From the NCBI GenBank assembly GCA_029689965.1, contig CP121450.1, forward strand, positions 3,596,001-3,660,000: a stretch of DNA of 64,000 bases, read 5' to 3'. The position numbers were made by a program, and so were the translations under genes. Each line of letters starts with the position of its first letter. The first letter of the stretch is position 1. This DNA is from Curtobacterium flaccumfaciens (GTDB lineage Bacteria; Actinomycetota; Actinomycetes; Actinomycetales; Microbacteriaceae). The notes under the pieces were generated by a model that saw nothing but the letters and a program-made list of their open reading frames with translations, was not told the origin of the DNA and did no database searches. Shown piece after piece: positions 29,272 to 37,502 of the stretch.

Positions 29272-30286
29272 GTGACCACCCCGACCACCCCCAGGGCGGT
29301 CACGCGTGCGGACGTCGCCCGGTACGCCGGGGTCAGCACCTCCGTCGTCAGCTACGTCGTGCACGACGGGCCACGACCCGTGGCCGCCGAGACGGCCGCG
29401 CGGGTCCGCGACGCCATCCGCGTCCTCGGCTACCGGCCGAACGCGAGTGCGCAGGCGCTCCGCACCGGGTCGTCGAAGATGCTCGGGCTCATCGTCCCGG
29501 AGCTCGACAACCCGCTCTGGTCCGAGGTCGCGATCGCCGTCGAGCACGCGGCCGCTGCGCGCGGCTACGACGTCCTCATCTCCAGCAGCGACGGCGAGGT
29601 CGCGCTCGAACGCGAACGGATGCGCAGCCTCTCCGCTCGTCAGGTCGACGGCCTCATCGTCACGAGCATCATGACGCGCCCGGACCTCTCCACCGTCGTC
29701 GACCCCGGCCTGCCGATGGTCCTCCTCAACACCTTCTTCGAGGTCCCCGAGTTCGCCAGCACCGGCGTGGACGCCCTGCGCGGCGCCTACGACGGCACGG
29801 CCCACCTCGCCACCCACGGGTACGAGTCGATCGGACTCGTCATCGGACACGCCGGATCGGACACGGACCTGCGCGAACAGGGCTGGCAGGACGCGCTCCG
29901 CGACCACGGCGTGCAGGACGGCCCCATCGTGCGCACCGAGTTCTCACGCGCGGGCGGGCACGCGGCCGGGCTGCGGATGTTCGGATCCGCCAACCGGCCC
30001 CGCGCCGTCTTCGTCAGCTCGGACATGCAGGCCGTCGGCGTCCTCCGCGCGCTCTACGAGCTCGGCCTCTCCGCTCCGTCGGACGTCGCGATCGTCTCGT
30101 TCGACGGCACCGCCGAAGCCGACTTCACCAACCCGCAGCTTACCACGGTGCGGCAGCCGATCGAGGCCATGGCGGCCGGTGCGGTCGACCGGGTGCTCGG
30201 TCGCGTCGCGGGTGAACAGTGGCACCGCGACCTCGTCCCGCCGAGCTGGTGCTCGGCGCGAGTTGCGGGTGCGACGTACGTCGCTG
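29272..30286 (+). CDS. LacI family transcriptional regulator
   Basis: About 338 residues. HTH and hinge: VTRADVARYAGVSTSVVSYV and LGYRPNASAQALRTGSS. Effector domain: LGLIVPELDNPLWSEVAIAV, GYDVLISSSDGEVALERERM, RQVDGLIVTSIMT, ESIGLVIGHAGSDTDLREQG, PRAVFVSSDMQAVGVLRALY, DVAIVSFDGTAEADFTNPQL and TTVRQPIEAMAAGAVDRVL. The end is restored by one base near 30238, giving ELVLGASCGCDVRR and a TGA at 30284. Without this the frame runs on through the repeats behind it. GTG 29272 follows AGGAGG. It probably represses the importer and dehydrogenase genes upstream. Confidence 0.9.
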
Positions 30287-30299
30287 ACGCACCCACCTG

Positions 30300-30337
30300 C
30301 CGGACTGGAGGCACGGTGCGGGCCCGACCCGCGCCTC
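30300..30337. repeat. Degenerate REP-A element behind the LacI gene
   Basis: CCGGACTGGAGGCACGGTGC is followed by a partly matching right arm CCGCGCCTCT. It lies 14 bases after the repaired LacI stop and is joined directly to the REP-C copy at 30334-30400. Confidence 0.55.
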
Positions 30338-30400
30338 TCCCCACCGGCACGGCCGGCCCGCCGCTGGCGCGTCGGTCCGGAACCGGCGGCGTGGGCCCAG
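30334..30400. repeat. REP-C 67-bp repeat, intergenic copy
   Basis: Begins CCTCTCCCCACCGGCACGGC and ends GGCGGCGTGGGCCCAG. The reverse complement of 40143-40209, inside the molybdoenzyme gene, matches it at 60 of 67 positions without gaps. Confidence 0.75.
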
Positions 30401-30467
30401 GCCGTCATCTGGTCGCGACTGCGCGACCTGACGACAGGTGCGCGCGTTCCACACCGCGCAGTCGTCG

Positions 30468-30938
30468 TCAGCGTGCGCGGTCGGCCGACGTGTGCCCCTG
30501 CACCGCCTTGAGGGCGCCGAGCGAGACGCGGCGCTGCGCGACGCGCGTCACGGCTGCAGCCTCGACCGGCTCGCCGGTCTCGGCGTCAACGAACCGCAGG
30601 TCCGACTTCAGGTCGGTGCGGCGGTGCCGGTCCGCCCACCCGCCGAGCGCGAGCAGCACGAGCGAGAGGTCGCGGCCCGCGTCGGTGAGAACGTACTCCT
30701 CGCGGACGCGTCCGCCCTCCGGCTTGTAGGCGGTGCGTTCGAGCACGCCACCCTCGACGAGGGAGCCGAGACGGGCGGTGAGGACCTCGCGCGGGATGCC
30801 GAGGCTCTGCTGGAACTGGCTGAAGCGGGTCGAGCCGGCGAGGGCGTCGCGGACGATCATGAGCGTCCACTTCTCGCCGAGGACGTCGAGGGAGCGCGCG
30901 ATGGGGCAGCGCTCGTCGCCGCCGAGGATGCCGAGCAT
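30468..30938 (-). CDS. HxlR family winged-helix regulator
   Basis: Intact 156 residues. HxlR core: RCPIARSLDVLGEKWTLMIV (the conserved Cys before the Pro, and GxKWT), RDALAGSTRFSQFQQSLGIP, REVLTARLGSLVEGGVLERT and KPEGGRVREEYVLTDAGRDL (wing). A 50-residue tail follows the HTH. The conserved Cys suggests redox or electrophile sensing, as in related proteins. It is divergent from an SDR gene, the usual HxlR target arrangement. Leaderless: TACGAT lies six bases before ATG 30938. Confidence 0.9.
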   Translation of the reverse strand: MLGILGGDERCPIARSLDVLGEKWTLMIVRDALAGSTRFSQFQQSLGIPREVLTARLGSLVEGGVLERTAYKPEGGRVREEYVLTDAGRDLSLVLLALGGWADRHRRTDLKSDLRFVDAETGEPVEAAAVTRVAQRRVSLGALKAVQGHTSADRAR

Positions 30939-30944
30939 GCGTCC

Positions 30945-30950
30945 ATCGTA
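30945..30950 (-). promoter_or_regulatory. -10 element (TACGAT) of the hxlR-type gene
   Basis: TACGAT on the minus strand, six bases before ATG 30938. The intergenic region 30939-31022 also carries the SDR promoter, so regulator binding here would affect both. Confidence 0.5.
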
Positions 30951-31022
30951 ACTGGGTTCGGAATGCAGACACAACGTGTTAGGTTCGGTTTCCGTACTCA
31001 ACCTCTCTGGACTGGAGCACCC

Positions 31023-31721
31023 ATGACCGACCTCACGGACGCGATCGTCCTCGTCACCGGAGCGAACGGCGGCCTCGGCGCCGAGTTCGTGCAGCAGGCC
31101 CTCGACCGCGGCGCCGCCAAGGTCTACGCGACCGCACGGAACCCCCGCACCTGGAACGACGATCGCATCGTGCCCCTCCCCCTCGACGTGACCAGCCAGG
31201 CGAGCGTCGACGCCGCGGCCCGCACCGCGGCGGACGCGACCATCGTCGTGAACAACGCGGGCGTCGGCGGCTCGACCCCGTTGCTCGAGACCTCCGTCGA
31301 GGACGTCGAGCGCGTCTTCGCCACCAACGTCTTCGGTGCGCTCCGGGTCGCCAAGGCCTTCGCGCCGACCCTGGCCGGCGGTGCCCTCGTCGACGTGCAC
31401 TCCGTGCTCAGCTGGATCGCGCTCGGCAACGGGTACTCGGCGTCGAAGGCGGCGTTCTGGTCGCTGACGAACTCGCTGCGCCTCGAGCTCGCGCCGCAGG
31501 GCACGCAGGTCGTCGGGGCCCACTTCGGGTACACCGACACCGGGATGACGGCGGACCTCGACGTCGAGAAGGCCGACCCCGCGGTGATCGTCGCCGCCAT
31601 CTGGGACGCGGTCGAGGCCGGCGAGCACGAGGTGCTGGCGGACCAGATCAGCCGGGACGTCCGCGCCGGGCTGAGCGCACCACTGGTGGCGCTGTACCCG
31701 GGGCTCGCCGCGGCGGTCTGA
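31023..31721 (+). CDS. Short-chain dehydrogenase/reductase (SDR)
   Basis: Intact 232 residues, classical SDR. Cofactor motif TGANGGLG at residues 12-19, NNAG at 77-80, and the active site with Ser in VDVHSVLSWIA, Tyr138 and Lys142 in GYSASKAAFW. No Asp at the end of strand 2 but Ala-Arg-Asn (ATARNPRTW), which favours NADP(H). The substrate is unknown; an HxlR regulator is divergent 84 bases away, so aldehyde or quinone reduction under stress is plausible. Confidence 0.9.
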   Translation: MTDLTDAIVLVTGANGGLGAEFVQQALDRGAAKVYATARNPRTWNDDRIVPLPLDVTSQASVDAAARTAADATIVVNNAGVGGSTPLLETSVEDVERVFATNVFGALRVAKAFAPTLAGGALVDVHSVLSWIALGNGYSASKAAFWSLTNSLRLELAPQGTQVVGAHFGYTDTGMTADLDVEKADPAVIVAAIWDAVEAGEHEVLADQISRDVRAGLSAPLVALYPGLAAAV

Positions 31722-31758
31722 CCTCGGCGACCGCAGCCCGCGCCGCTACCATGACCGC

Positions 31759-32160
31759 ATGGTGACGACGGGGGCGGTCGCGGAGCGACGGACGGGGTGG
31801 ACGTCAGCGGGCTGGGCAGCGCTGTACTGGGTGACGGTCGCGCTCGGGGTGGTCGGCGGCGGCGGGTCCTGGCTCTGGCTGTACCTGGCGTCCGAGGAGG
31901 CCACGCGAGGCGCGACCCCGGACCGAACGGGCGCGAACCCGGGCATCCCCATGGGCGTGACCGGGCTCGTGGTCGGCCACGTGGTGGGGTTGGTCCTGCT
32001 GCTGATCACGGCGCGGCCCGCTCGACGCCGGGGGCGGTCGGTCGCGGCGTTCGCGATCGTCGGGCTCGTCATCGGGTCCGGCGTCGGGTTGGCGCTGTCC
32101 CTCCAGCTGACCGACGGACGGCTGGTCGTGCCCTGGCCGCACGAGCCGTTCGTGCCCTGA
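31759..32160 (+). CDS. Small membrane protein of unknown function
   Basis: Intact 133 residues with three predicted helices: AGWAALYWVTVALGVVGGGG with SWLWLYLA, VTGLVVGHVVGLVLLLITA, and VAAFAIVGLVIGSGVGLALS, separated by a polar loop (EEATRGATPDRTGANPG) and a basic one (RPARRRGRS). The layout resembles small actinobacterial DUF membrane proteins, but no family is assigned. Leaderless: TACCAT ends six bases before ATG 31759. The stop lies 21 bases from that of the convergent grpB-like gene. Confidence 0.75.
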   Translation: MVTTGAVAERRTGWTSAGWAALYWVTVALGVVGGGGSWLWLYLASEEATRGATPDRTGANPGIPMGVTGLVVGHVVGLVLLLITARPARRRGRSVAAFAIVGLVIGSGVGLALSLQLTDGRLVVPWPHEPFVP

Positions 32161-32181
32161 ACGGCAGGTGCCCGATCGGTG

Positions 32182-32742
32182 TCAGCCGTGGGCTCCGCGG
32201 CCGGTGATGCCGCGGGTGCTCGCGGTGATCGACGCGCGCTCGTCGTCGGTGAGCCCGGCCGCGCGGAGGACGCGGACGAGAACGTCGCTCTTCCGCTCGA
32301 TGTAGTCGTCGATGTCCGCCGACACCCGGGCAGCGCGTCGCTTCACGGCGGCGTACTCCTCGCGCAGGCCGGAATCGGTGCGCAGGACGTCTCGCACGGC
32401 GAGGTGGTTCCGCAGCGCGAGCGACCCCTCGGAGACGACGTACGTGTTGGTCGGCGCGAATCGGTCCGGCGTACGGAACGCCTGACGTCCCGGGACGCCG
32501 AGGTCACCGCGGGGCTCGAAGCCGATCGTCGCGAGGGCTGCGACGGCCGCCGGGACGTCCGCGGCTGCCACGATGACGTCGACGTCGATCACCGGTTTCG
32601 CCGCCAGCCCGGGTACCGCGGTGCTGCCCACGTGCTCGATGCGGTGCGCGACGCCGGCCGCCGAGAGCGCAGCGCCGTACGTCGATCGGAGCACCTCGAA
32701 CCGCCGCGGCCACTCCGCACGGTACTCGACGACCTCGACCAC
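32182..32742 (-). CDS. GrpB family protein (UPF0157, nucleotidyltransferase-like)
   Basis: Intact, about 186 residues. Family signatures: VVEVVEYRAEWPRRFEVLRS, AHRIEHVGSTAVPGLAAKPV (the HVGSTAVPGLxAKPxID hallmark), IDVDVIVAAADVPAAVAALA and NHLAVRDVLRTDSGLREEYA. The fold belongs to the nucleotidyltransferase superfamily, with Gly-Ser and Asp-x-Asp as the catalytic pattern. The biochemical role is not established. GTG 32742 is chosen because GGAGATCCAGGGGG lies upstream and the domain starts directly after it. Confidence 0.88.
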   Translation of the reverse strand: MVEVVEYRAEWPRRFEVLRSTYGAALSAAGVAHRIEHVGSTAVPGLAAKPVIDVDVIVAAADVPAAVAALATIGFEPRGDLGVPGRQAFRTPDRFAPTNTYVVSEGSLALRNHLAVRDVLRTDSGLREEYAAVKRRAARVSADIDDYIERKSDVLVRVLRAAGLTDDERASITASTRGITGRGAHG

Positions 32743-32865
32743 ACCGACCCCCTGGATCTCCTCGCGCACGGTGCACGGTACGCGTCCCGGTGTCCCGACG
32801 GTCGGTGGCGCGTGCGAGGATCGGGCGGTGCATCCCCGTCCCCGGTCGCGGTCGTCATCGCCGCC

Positions 32866-33537
32866 ATGAGCGAAGAAGTGTCTGCGTTCGCGTCGCTCTT
32901 CGACGGCGTCCCGATCCTCGACGGTCCCGTCGGCGGGCACGACGAGCACCACCTGCTCGACATCGACGGAGCCACCGTCGCGGTGCGTCGGAGCGGCATC
33001 GGGTTCGCGAACGCCACGGCCGCGGTCGCGCACGCCTTCCACGACTTCGGGTCGGGCATCCCGGTGATCAGCGTCGGGACGGCCGGTGGACTGATGCACG
33101 GCGTCGAGATCGGCGAGGTGGTCGTCGGGGACCACTACGTCAACCTCAACGCGGACGCCACCGCCTTCGGGTACGCACTCGGCCAGGTCCCGGGCATGCC
33201 GGCCGGGTACGAGCCCGATGACCGACTCGTCGGACTCGCGCTCGCCTCGGACGCCGGGTACCGCATCCAGGCGGCGACGATCGGCTCGAGCGAGGTGTTC
33301 GTGACCGAGGGTCGAGCGCGCACCTTCCGTGCAGCCTTCCCCGCGGTCGCGGCCGTCGACATGGAGTCGGCCGCGGTCGCACAGTTCGCGCACGTCCACG
33401 ACATGCCGTTCGTGTCCGTCCGGTGCATCAGTGACCTGTGCGCGCCGGACGGCGACGAGTTCAAGGAGCACCTCGACGGAGCGGCCGCACGTGCCGCACG
33501 TGTGGTGCACGACGTGGTGACCGGCCTGGTCAGCTGA
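32866..33537 (+). CDS. mtnN: 5'-methylthioadenosine/S-adenosylhomocysteine nucleosidase
   Basis: Hydrolyses MTA and SAH to adenine and the thioribose sugar, in methionine salvage and methyl-cycle detoxification. Motifs: MSEEVSAFASLFDGV, GIGFANATAAVAHAF, VISVGTAGGLMHGVEIGEVV, SSEVFVTEGRARTF and AVAAVDMESAAVAQFAHVHD (catalytic Asp in a later helix, MES motif binding ribose). The first strand of the fold (PVAVVIAA) lies just upstream of ATG 32866 in the same frame but without a start codon. A GTG at 32828 in the neighbouring frame suggests one missing base and a true start there. Confidence 0.85.
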   Translation: MSEEVSAFASLFDGVPILDGPVGGHDEHHLLDIDGATVAVRRSGIGFANATAAVAHAFHDFGSGIPVISVGTAGGLMHGVEIGEVVVGDHYVNLNADATAFGYALGQVPGMPAGYEPDDRLVGLALASDAGYRIQAATIGSSEVFVTEGRARTFRAAFPAVAAVDMESAAVAQFAHVHDMPFVSVRCISDLCAPDGDEFKEHLDGAAARAARVVHDVVTGLVS

Positions 33538-33561
33538 TCGCGAGACGAAGCCGTGTCCTGA

Positions 33562-33649
33562 TGGCGGAGGGTGTGGGATTCGAACCCACGAGACATCTCT
33601 GCCCACCTGTTTTCAAGACAGGCTCCATCGGCCGCTCGGACAACCCTCC
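33562..33649 (-). tRNA. tRNA-Ser (anticodon TGA)
   Basis: On the minus strand GGAGGGT pairs with the 3' acceptor arm ACCCTCC, followed by discriminator G and an encoded CCA (33564-33562). The anticodon arm CCTGTCTTGAAAACAGG places TGA in the loop. The T-arm is GTGGGTTCGAATCCCAC, and the long variable arm marks a type II tRNA. It reads UCA and other UCN codons. Confidence 0.96.
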
Positions 33650-33731
33650 GTGACGCGACCACGTGGCGAGACGTGACCGCGTCCCGAGAAGTCTACCGGG
33701 CCTCCAGGCTCCGCAGGGGGACCGACGCAAC

Positions 33732-33792
33732 GTGCGAGGTCCCGCGCAGGGTGCGAGGCCAACTCCCTCGCACACTGCGCGGAACCTCGCAC
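33732..33792. repeat. REP-B inverted repeat
   Basis: Arms of 26 bases: GTGCGAGGTCCCGCGCAG with GGTGCGAG (33732-33757) against CTCGCACACTGCGCGGAACC with TCGCAC (33767-33792). It lies beyond the 3' end of the minus-strand HAD gene and upstream of the tRNA 3' end. Confidence 0.7.
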
Positions 33793-33856
33793 CGTACGAA
33801 GGCCAGCGCCTCGCACCGTACGAAGACCAGCGCCTCGCACCGTGCGAGAGCCAGCG
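33785..33856. repeat. 24-bp tandem repeat, three copies, at the HAD gene 3' end
   Basis: CCTCGCACCGTACGAAGGCC plus AGCG repeats at 33785, 33809 and 33833, the last copy diverged. It runs from the REP-B right arm to five bases before the stop codon of the HAD gene (33861). Confidence 0.75.
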
Positions 33857-33860
33857 CGCG

Positions 33861-34713
33861 TCAGCGCGGCAGTGAGTCGAGCGCGGCCGCCAGGCCGTCG
33901 TCGGTGACGCCGCCGGTGAGCTCGTTGCCCGCGTCCACGACGTCCTCCGGCGCCTGGCCCATGACGACCCCGCGGCCCGAGGTCGAGGCCCACCGCAGCA
34001 TGTCGATGTCGTTCCGCCCGTCGCCCGCGGCGAAGACCCGGGAGCGCGGGATGTCGAGCCATTCGCGGACCCGTTCCATCGCGGTGGCCTTCGTCACGCC
34101 CTCGGGAGCGATGTCGAGCCACGACGTCCAACCGACCGAGTACGACACCTTGTGCAGACCCATGTCCTCGACGATCTGCAGGAACTCCTCGGTTCCGTGC
34201 TCCGGAGAGATCACGACGACGCGTGTGGCGGGCACACCGAGCAGACGCTCGAACGGCACGGAGTCCCCGTGCTCGTCATCGCATCGTCGGGAAGTTGTCG
34301 GAGAGCAGGAAGTGGCCGGTCTCGTCCTCGACCCCGAACGCCGCGTGCGTGAGCGAACGGTGGATCGTCTGCAAGACCTCGGTGGGATCGAAGCGCTCCA
34401 CGTGGACGCGGTCGTACGAGCCGTCCGCACGACGACCGAGCGTGATCGCGCCGTTCGCGCAGACGATGTACTTCGGCGAGATCCCGAGCGTCTCGAGCAG
34501 CGGGACGGTCATGCCCTCGCTGCGCCCCGTGGAGAGCATCACCTCGTGCCCCGCCGCCGCGGCGTCCCGGATCGCGGCGACGACCGCGTCGGTCACGACG
34601 CCGTCCTCGCGCATGGTCGTGCCGTCGATGTCGAGCGCGACGAGCCACCGCTTCACACGGGCGGGCGCACCGGCACCGGCGCCGCCGTCCACGAACCGGC
34701 CCTTCGTGCTCAT
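33861..34713 (-). CDS. HAD-IIB (Cof-type) phosphatase
   Basis: About 284 residues. HAD motif I is [16 protein letters not shown] (DxDGT), motif [16 protein letters not shown], and motif [19 protein letters not shown] (GDxxND). A Cof-type cap is inserted between II and III ([20 protein letters not shown]). After a frame change near 34280 the protein continues [20 protein letters not shown]. Members dephosphorylate small sugar or cofactor phosphates. ATG 34713 overlaps the serS stop (ATGA), so it is translated with serS; the pairing is common in Actinobacteria but its meaning is unclear. Confidence 0.88.
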
Positions 34714-35974
34714 CGGGGCTCGATGACCTCGACGCCGCCGAGGTAGGGCCGGAGCACCTCGGGCACGCGGACCGAGCCGTCCGCCTGCTGGTGCGTCTCC
34801 AGGATCGCGACGATCCAACGGGTGGTGGCGAGGGTGCCGTTGAGGGTCGCGACCGGAGCCGTCTTGCCGCTCTCCGTGCGGTACCGGATGTCGAGCCGAC
34901 GAGCCTGGAAGGTCGTGCAGTTCGAGGTCGAGGTGAGCTCGCGGAAGGTGCCCTGCGTCGGGACCCAGGCCTCGATGTCGAACTTGCGCGCGGCGCTCGT
35001 GCCGAGGTCGCCGCCCGCGACGTCGATCACGCGGTAGTGCAGGCCGAGGTCCTGGAGCATCGACTCCTGGTACCCGACGAGCTTCTCGTGCTCGGCCTCG
35101 GCCTGGTCCGGGTGCACGTACGAGAACATCTCGAGCTTGTTGAACTGGTGCACCCGGAGGATGCCGCGGTTGTCCTTGCCGGCCGAACCGGCCTCGCGCC
35201 GGTAGCAGGTCGACCAGCCGGCGTAGCGGTGTGCCTGGCCGTCCTCGAGCGGCAGGATCTCGTCGGCGTGGAACCCGGCGAGGGCGACCTCGCTCGTGCC
35301 GGTCAGGTAGAGGTCGTCGGCCTCGAGCCGGTACACCTCGGCCGCGTGCTCACCGAGGAACCCGGTGCCGGCCATGGTCTCGGGGCGCACGAGCGTCGGC
35401 GTGATCAGCGGCTCGAAGCCGGCGGCGACCGCACGGTCGAGGCCGAGCGACATGAGCGCGATCTCCAGCCGGGCGCCGAGACCGCGGAGGAAGTAGAACC
35501 GCGAGCCGGAGACCTTCACACCCCGGGGATGTCGATGATGCCGAGGTGCTCGCCGAGGTCGGCGTGGTCCTTCGGCTCGAAGTCGAACTCGGGCTTCGCG
35601 CCGACCGTGCGGAGCGTCACGAAGTCGTCCTCGCCGCCCTTCGGCACGTCGGGCAGCACGACGTTCGGGATCGCGCGGGCGACCTGGTCGAAGGTGTCCT
35701 CGGCGGCGGTGACCGTTGCCTGGGCCTCCTTCACCTGCGCGGCGAGGGCCTGGGCCTGTTGCACGAGCGCCGCCTTCTCGTCCTTCGGGGCCTTCGCGAC
35801 GGTCTTGCCGAAGGCGTTCTGCTCCGCACGGAGGGACTCGAACGAGGTGATCGCGCTCCGCCGTGCCGCGTCCGCGGCGACGGCCTCGTCGACGACGGCG
35901 ACGGAGGCGCCGCGCGCCTCCTGCGAGGCCTTGATGACGTCCGGGTTGTCACGCAGCAGCTGGGGATCGATCAC
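34710..35974 (-). CDS. serS: Seryl-tRNA synthetase
   Basis: Class II synthetase that charges tRNA-Ser, about 421 residues as usual. The N-terminal coiled-coil tRNA-binding arm spans roughly residues 30-100 ([40 protein letters not shown]). The catalytic core has [40 protein letters not shown] (motif TGTSE), [20 protein letters not shown] (motif 2), [20 protein letters not shown] and [19 protein letters not shown] (motif 3). One frame change at 35516-35522 is repaired by a fifth C in a run of four ([10 protein letters not shown]). GTG start 35974 with TAGGAT nine bases upstream, so leaderless. A 57-bp array lies directly upstream. Two tRNA-Ser genes are in the same window. Confidence 0.95.
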
Positions 35975-35982
35975 CGCACCAT

Positions 35983-36153
35983 CCTAAAGGGGCGCCCACG
36001 GCAGCCGGGGATCGATGCAGTCCCCATCAGCGCCACCATCCTAAAGGGGCGCCCACGGCAGCCGGGGATCGATGCAGTCCCCATCGGCGCCACCATCCTC
36101 AAGGGGCGCCCACGGCAGCCGGGGATCGATGCAGTCCCCATCAGCGCCACCAT
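35983..36153. repeat. 57-bp tandem repeat, three full copies, upstream of serS
   Basis: Copies start at 35983, 36040 and 36097, with a partial fourth (CCTCAAGGGG) at 36154. Each contains GGGGCGCCCACGGCAGCCGG, the GGATCGAT found in the serS start region, and the end ACCATCCTAAAGG. Read on the minus strand that end is CCTTTAGGATGGT, i.e. the serS -10 TAGGAT (changed to GAGGAT in two copies). As 57 is 19 codons the array stays open in one minus frame, but I see no coding signal. Confidence 0.9.
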
Positions 36154-36176
36154 CCTCAAGGGGCTGGGTTGCAGTC

Positions 36177-36219
36177 GGACTGGAGGCGCGGGGCGGGCCC
36201 GCACCGCGCCTCCAGACGG
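36177..36219. repeat. REP-A element in the serS / kinase intergenic region
   Basis: GGACTGGAGGCGCGG (36177-36191) against CCGCGCCTCCAGACGG (36204-36219). Unlike the other copies it lies between two divergent 5' ends, so here it cannot be a simple gene-end terminator. Confidence 0.75.
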
Positions 36220-36261
36220 TCTGCGGGTCGCCTCGGCCCCCATCTCGGAGGATCCGCTCGG

Positions 36262-36267
36262 TACCGT
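36262..36267 (+). promoter_or_regulatory. -10 element (TACCGT) of the kinase gene
   Basis: TACCGT ends six bases before ATG 36274, the leaderless spacing seen at many genes here. Confidence 0.5.
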
Positions 36268-36273
36268 TGGTGC

Positions 36274-37343
36274 ATGTCGACCCCTTCGGAGACCGCGTCC
36301 GCCGAGCAGGACGCCCTCCAGACCGAGCAGCGCACGGCCGCGGTGGTCTACAACCCCGTCAAGGTGCACCTGCCGACCCTCAAGCGGACCGTGGCGAAGC
36401 ACCAGCAGGAGGCCGGATGGGCCGAGACCCTGTGGTTCGCCACCACGGAGGCGGACCCGGGCGGCGGCATGGCCCGCGCCGCGCTCGAGTCCGGTGCCGA
36501 CGTCGTCGCCGCTGCGGGCGGAGACGGAACCGTCCGTGCCGTCGCCGAGGTGGTGCACGACTCGGAGGCGTCGCTCGCGCTGCTGCCGAGCGGCACCGGC
36601 AACCTGCTCGCCCGCAACATGAAGCTGCCGCTCGACGACCTCGGCGGCATGGCGAAGGCCATCTTCGCCGGGCACGACCGCGCCATCGACTTCGGCCTGA
36701 TCGGCGTCGAACGGCCGGACGGATCCCGCGAGGAGTTCGGCTTCCTCGTGATGGCCGGCCTGGGGCTCGACGCCCGCATGCTCGCGAACACCCGGCCGGA
36801 GCTGAAGAAGCGCGTCGGCTGGCTCGCCTACCTCGACTCGCTGTTCCGCTCCGTGCGGGACACCGACGGCTTCGAGTTCCGGTACCGGCTCGATGAGTCC
36901 GCACGCAACGGCTCGGTCCGGGCGCACTCCGTGATCGTCGGCAACTGCGGCATGCTGCAGGCGAACGCGATGCTCCTGCCGGACGCCGAGATCGACGACG
37001 GGGTGTTCGACATCGTCGTGATGCGCCCGAGGGGGTTCTTCGGATGGGTCCGGATCGGTGCCCGGGTGTTCTGGGAGAACGCGATCCTGCGGTGGTTCCA
37101 CCGGTCGTCCCTCGGCAACACGATCGTCGGGCGGCGCATCACGACGGCGGCGAAGCAGGAGCGGCCGCTGCGGTACATGCGCGGCGAGGAGTTCGTGCTG
37201 CGCCTCGACGAACCGGACGAGTTCGAGATCGACGGCGACCCCGTGGGCGAGATCGTCGCGTTCCGCGCGCGGATCGACCCGGCTCGCTGGACGTGCGGGT
37301 CCCCGTCATCGAGCCGCACACGGGACGCGGCCGCAAGCGCTGA
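36274..37343 (+). CDS. Diacylglycerol/sphingosine kinase family protein
   Basis: Lipid kinase of the DAGK/LCB5 family, about 357 residues. Motifs: TAAVVYNPVKVHLPTLKRTV (strand 1), DVVAAAGGDGTVRAVAEVVH (GGDGT nucleotide-binding loop, near residue 82), LALLPSGTGNLLARNMKLPL (PxGTGN), MAGLGLDARMLANT, NCGMLQANAMLLPDAEIDDG (DAxxDDG) and FEIDGDPVGEIVAF (IDGE-like). Members phosphorylate diacylglycerol or related lipids, for phospholipid recycling. A frame change near 37285 gives the end SLDVRVPVIEPHTGRGRKR. Divergent from serS, convergent with pheA over a REP-B element. Confidence 0.9.
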
Positions 37344-37374
37344 CGCGACCTCGCACGGTGCGACGTCGGGCTGA

Positions 37375-37443
37375 CAGTGTGCGAGGTTCCGCGCGGGGTG
37401 GGACGCGATCGTCGTCCCACAGTGGTCGGAGGCTCGCACACTG
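37375..37443. repeat. REP-B element between kinase and pheA genes
   Basis: Outer arms CAGTGTGCGAG (37375-37385) and CTCGCACACTG (37433-37443) enclose an inner hairpin GTGGGAC...GTCCCAC near 37398-37420. It lies between two convergent genes, in terminator position. Confidence 0.65.
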
Positions 37444-37492
37444 CCGACAGCCGACAGCCGACAGCCGGCAGCCGGCAGCGGGCAGCGGGTAG
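37444..37492. repeat. 7-bp tandem repeat, seven copies
   Basis: CCGACAG repeats at 37444, 37451 and 37458, drifting to CCGGCAG, CGGGCAG and CGGGTAG by 37492. It runs up to the pheA stop codon at 37503. Confidence 0.75.
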
Positions 37493-37502
37493 CGCTCGTG
37501 CG

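Noticed and set aside
11866..33649. The two tRNA-Ser genes as integration (att) sites of a mobile element
   Set aside because: No integrase, no repeated tRNA 3' fragment, and neighbouring genes are ordinary chromosomal ones.
35971..37101. Minus-strand frame with 19-residue repeats upstream of serS
   Set aside because: The repeats arise because the 57-bp promoter array is a multiple of three. The rest of the frame is a shadow of the kinase gene.
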